DNA from: an uncultured Clostridia bacterium | GTDB taxonomy: Bacteria; Bacillota; Clostridia; TANB77; CAG-508 | Direction: 5' to 3' | Length of the DNA: 5,442 nt | Assembly (NCBI GenBank): GCA_934162625.1 | Contig: CAKPJM010000061.1 | Location: forward strand, 1 to 5,442 | Part shown: positions 5,002 through 5,442 of the stretch, in pieces | Layout: the number at the start of each line of letters is the position of its first letter | Numbering within the stretch: position 1 is the stretch's first letter | Notes under the pieces: model-generated | Seen by the model: only the letters and a program-made list of their open reading frames with translations | What the model was told of the DNA's origin: nothing | Database searches by the model: none | Position numbers and translations under genes: made by a program

Positions 5002-5253
5002 ATGAAATCAACTGGAATTGTAAGAAGAGTAGATGAACTAGGAAGAGTTGTGCTACCAATTGAATTAAGAAATAAATTTGGAATAACAGAAAAAGATCCT
5101 ATGGAGATATATGTAGATGGGTCTTCTATAATCCTAAAAAAATATGAGCCAAATTGTATTTTTTGTGGAAATTCTAAAAAATTAGTAGATTATCAAGGAA
5201 AAATGATTTGTGAAAAATGCGCAGAAAAAATTTCTAAATTAAAAGCAGAATAG
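5002..5253 (+). CDS. abrB: AbrB-family transition-state regulator with C-terminal zinc ribbon
   Basis: AbrB proteins are DNA-binding dimers or tetramers that hold back stationary-phase and sporulation genes during growth. Residues 1-50 are a classic AbrB/SpoVT swapped-hairpin domain: MKSTGIVRRVDELGRVVLPI followed by ELRNKFGI, DPMEIYVDG and IILKKYEP. The C-terminal part differs from B. subtilis AbrB. It has two CxxC pairs (Cys52/Cys55 and Cys70/Cys73), which suggests a small zinc-binding module replacing the usual multimerisation tail. At 83 residues the protein is slightly shorter than the B. subtilis one (about 94-96). A strong AAGGAGGG at 4987-4994 fixes the start. The promoter and Spo0A box upstream support abrB over spoVT, as does the convergent RsmI-like gene: B. 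subtilis also has yabC (rsmI) next to abrB. Confidence 0.85.
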   Translation: MKSTGIVRRVDELGRVVLPIELRNKFGITEKDPMEIYVDGSSIILKKYEPNCIFCGNSKKLVDYQGKMICEKCAEKISKLKAE

Positions 5254-5304
5254 GAAAAGTTTTTTTGGTCGCTATTACAGCATATTATTTTATATTTTAT
5301 AAAC

Positions 5305-5342
5305 TAAAAACAGATTAATTTTATATTTTTAATCTGTTTTTA
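5305..5342. terminator. Bidirectional terminator between abrB and rsmI
   Basis: Arms at 5305-5317 and 5330-5342 are perfectly complementary (TAAAAACAGATTA and its reverse complement), and one further A-T pair closes a 10-base loop. The outer T-run on each strand suits termination of both convergent genes; it lies 11 bases past the rsmI stop and about 50 past the abrB stop. Confidence 0.8.
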
Positions 5343-5352
5343 TTATGATCTA

Positions 5353-5442
5353 TTATATAAAATACTGATATATCTCATTTTTATTTGTTTTTCTATCCTT
5401 TGCTATTTTTTTAATAATTTCTTTTTTATCATATCCTTGTTT
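5353..5442 (-). CDS. rsmI: Probable RsmI, 16S rRNA (cytidine-1402-2'-O)-methyltransferase, C-terminal end
   Basis: Only the last 29 codons are in the window. Read leftward from 5442 they give KQGYDKKEIIKKIAKDRKTN followed by KNEIYQYFI and a stop at 5355-5353. The pattern G-x-x-(K/R)-(K/E)-E-x-I-K-x-(V/I)-A-K, then a short linker and (K/R)-x-E/D-(V/I)-Y near the end, is typical of the RsmI C-terminal helical domain. RsmI methylates C1402 in the decoding centre of 16S rRNA. The neighbourhood supports the call, since yabC (rsmI) lies next to abrB in B. subtilis. The catalytic domain is outside the window, so the identification rests on a short tail and on synteny. Confidence 0.65.
   Translation of the reverse strand, partial: KQGYDKKEIIKKIAKDRKTNKNEIYQYFI

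Overview
The window is very AT-rich, codes mostly with A/T-ending codons, and carries sporulation genes (spoIIR, spmA, spmB, abrB). It comes from a low-GC, endospore-forming Firmicute, most likely an uncultured gut-type member of the Clostridia. No mobile element, CRISPR array, tRNA or rRNA gene was seen.

Layout, left to right. (1) Bases 1-255, minus: the first 85 codons of an unrecognised protein that runs off the window, with a good sigma-A-type promoter at 306-334. (2) 455-1090, plus: spoIIR, closed by a terminator at 1141-1178. (3) 1249-3294, plus: a two-gene operon of murA and walJ (yycJ) whose reading frames overlap by 8 bases, closed by a hairpin at 3298-3329. (4) 3332-3720: no conventional gene, but a strong minus-strand promoter at 3684-3712 and several inverted repeats suggest an untranslated RNA. 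(5) 4834 down to 3721, minus: spmA then spmB. (6) 5002-5253, plus: an AbrB-type transition regulator with a C-terminal zinc ribbon. A promoter followed by a Spo0A box lies in front of it. (7) 5305-5342: a terminator shared with the convergent gene. (8) 5353-5442, minus: the last 29 codons of a protein that looks like RsmI.

The striking result is about decoding. Three otherwise intact, conserved genes (murA, walJ, spmB) each have one +1 frame break. All three breaks are the same: an in-frame CGG followed by A. Dropping the C, or reading CGGA as one four-base glycine codon, restores the full protein and puts a family-typical glycine at the site. These three are the only in-frame CGG codons in any recognised gene of the window. 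Arginine is otherwise written AGA, with three AGG and two CGT, and no CGA or CGC. The bases before and after each CGGA differ, two genes are on one strand and the third is in another operon on the other strand, and one is murA, interrupted directly before its catalytic cysteine. This fits a genome where CGG is not a normal arginine codon and CGGA is decoded as glycine with a +1 shift. A systematic sequence error is the main alternative.

Biologically the genes are a mix of cell-wall synthesis (MurA, WalJ) and sporulation (SpoIIR signalling to the mother cell, SpmA/SpmB in core dehydration, AbrB as the Spo0A-controlled transition-state regulator). If the frameshift reading is right, MurA, WalJ and SpmB all depend on the unusual decoding event.
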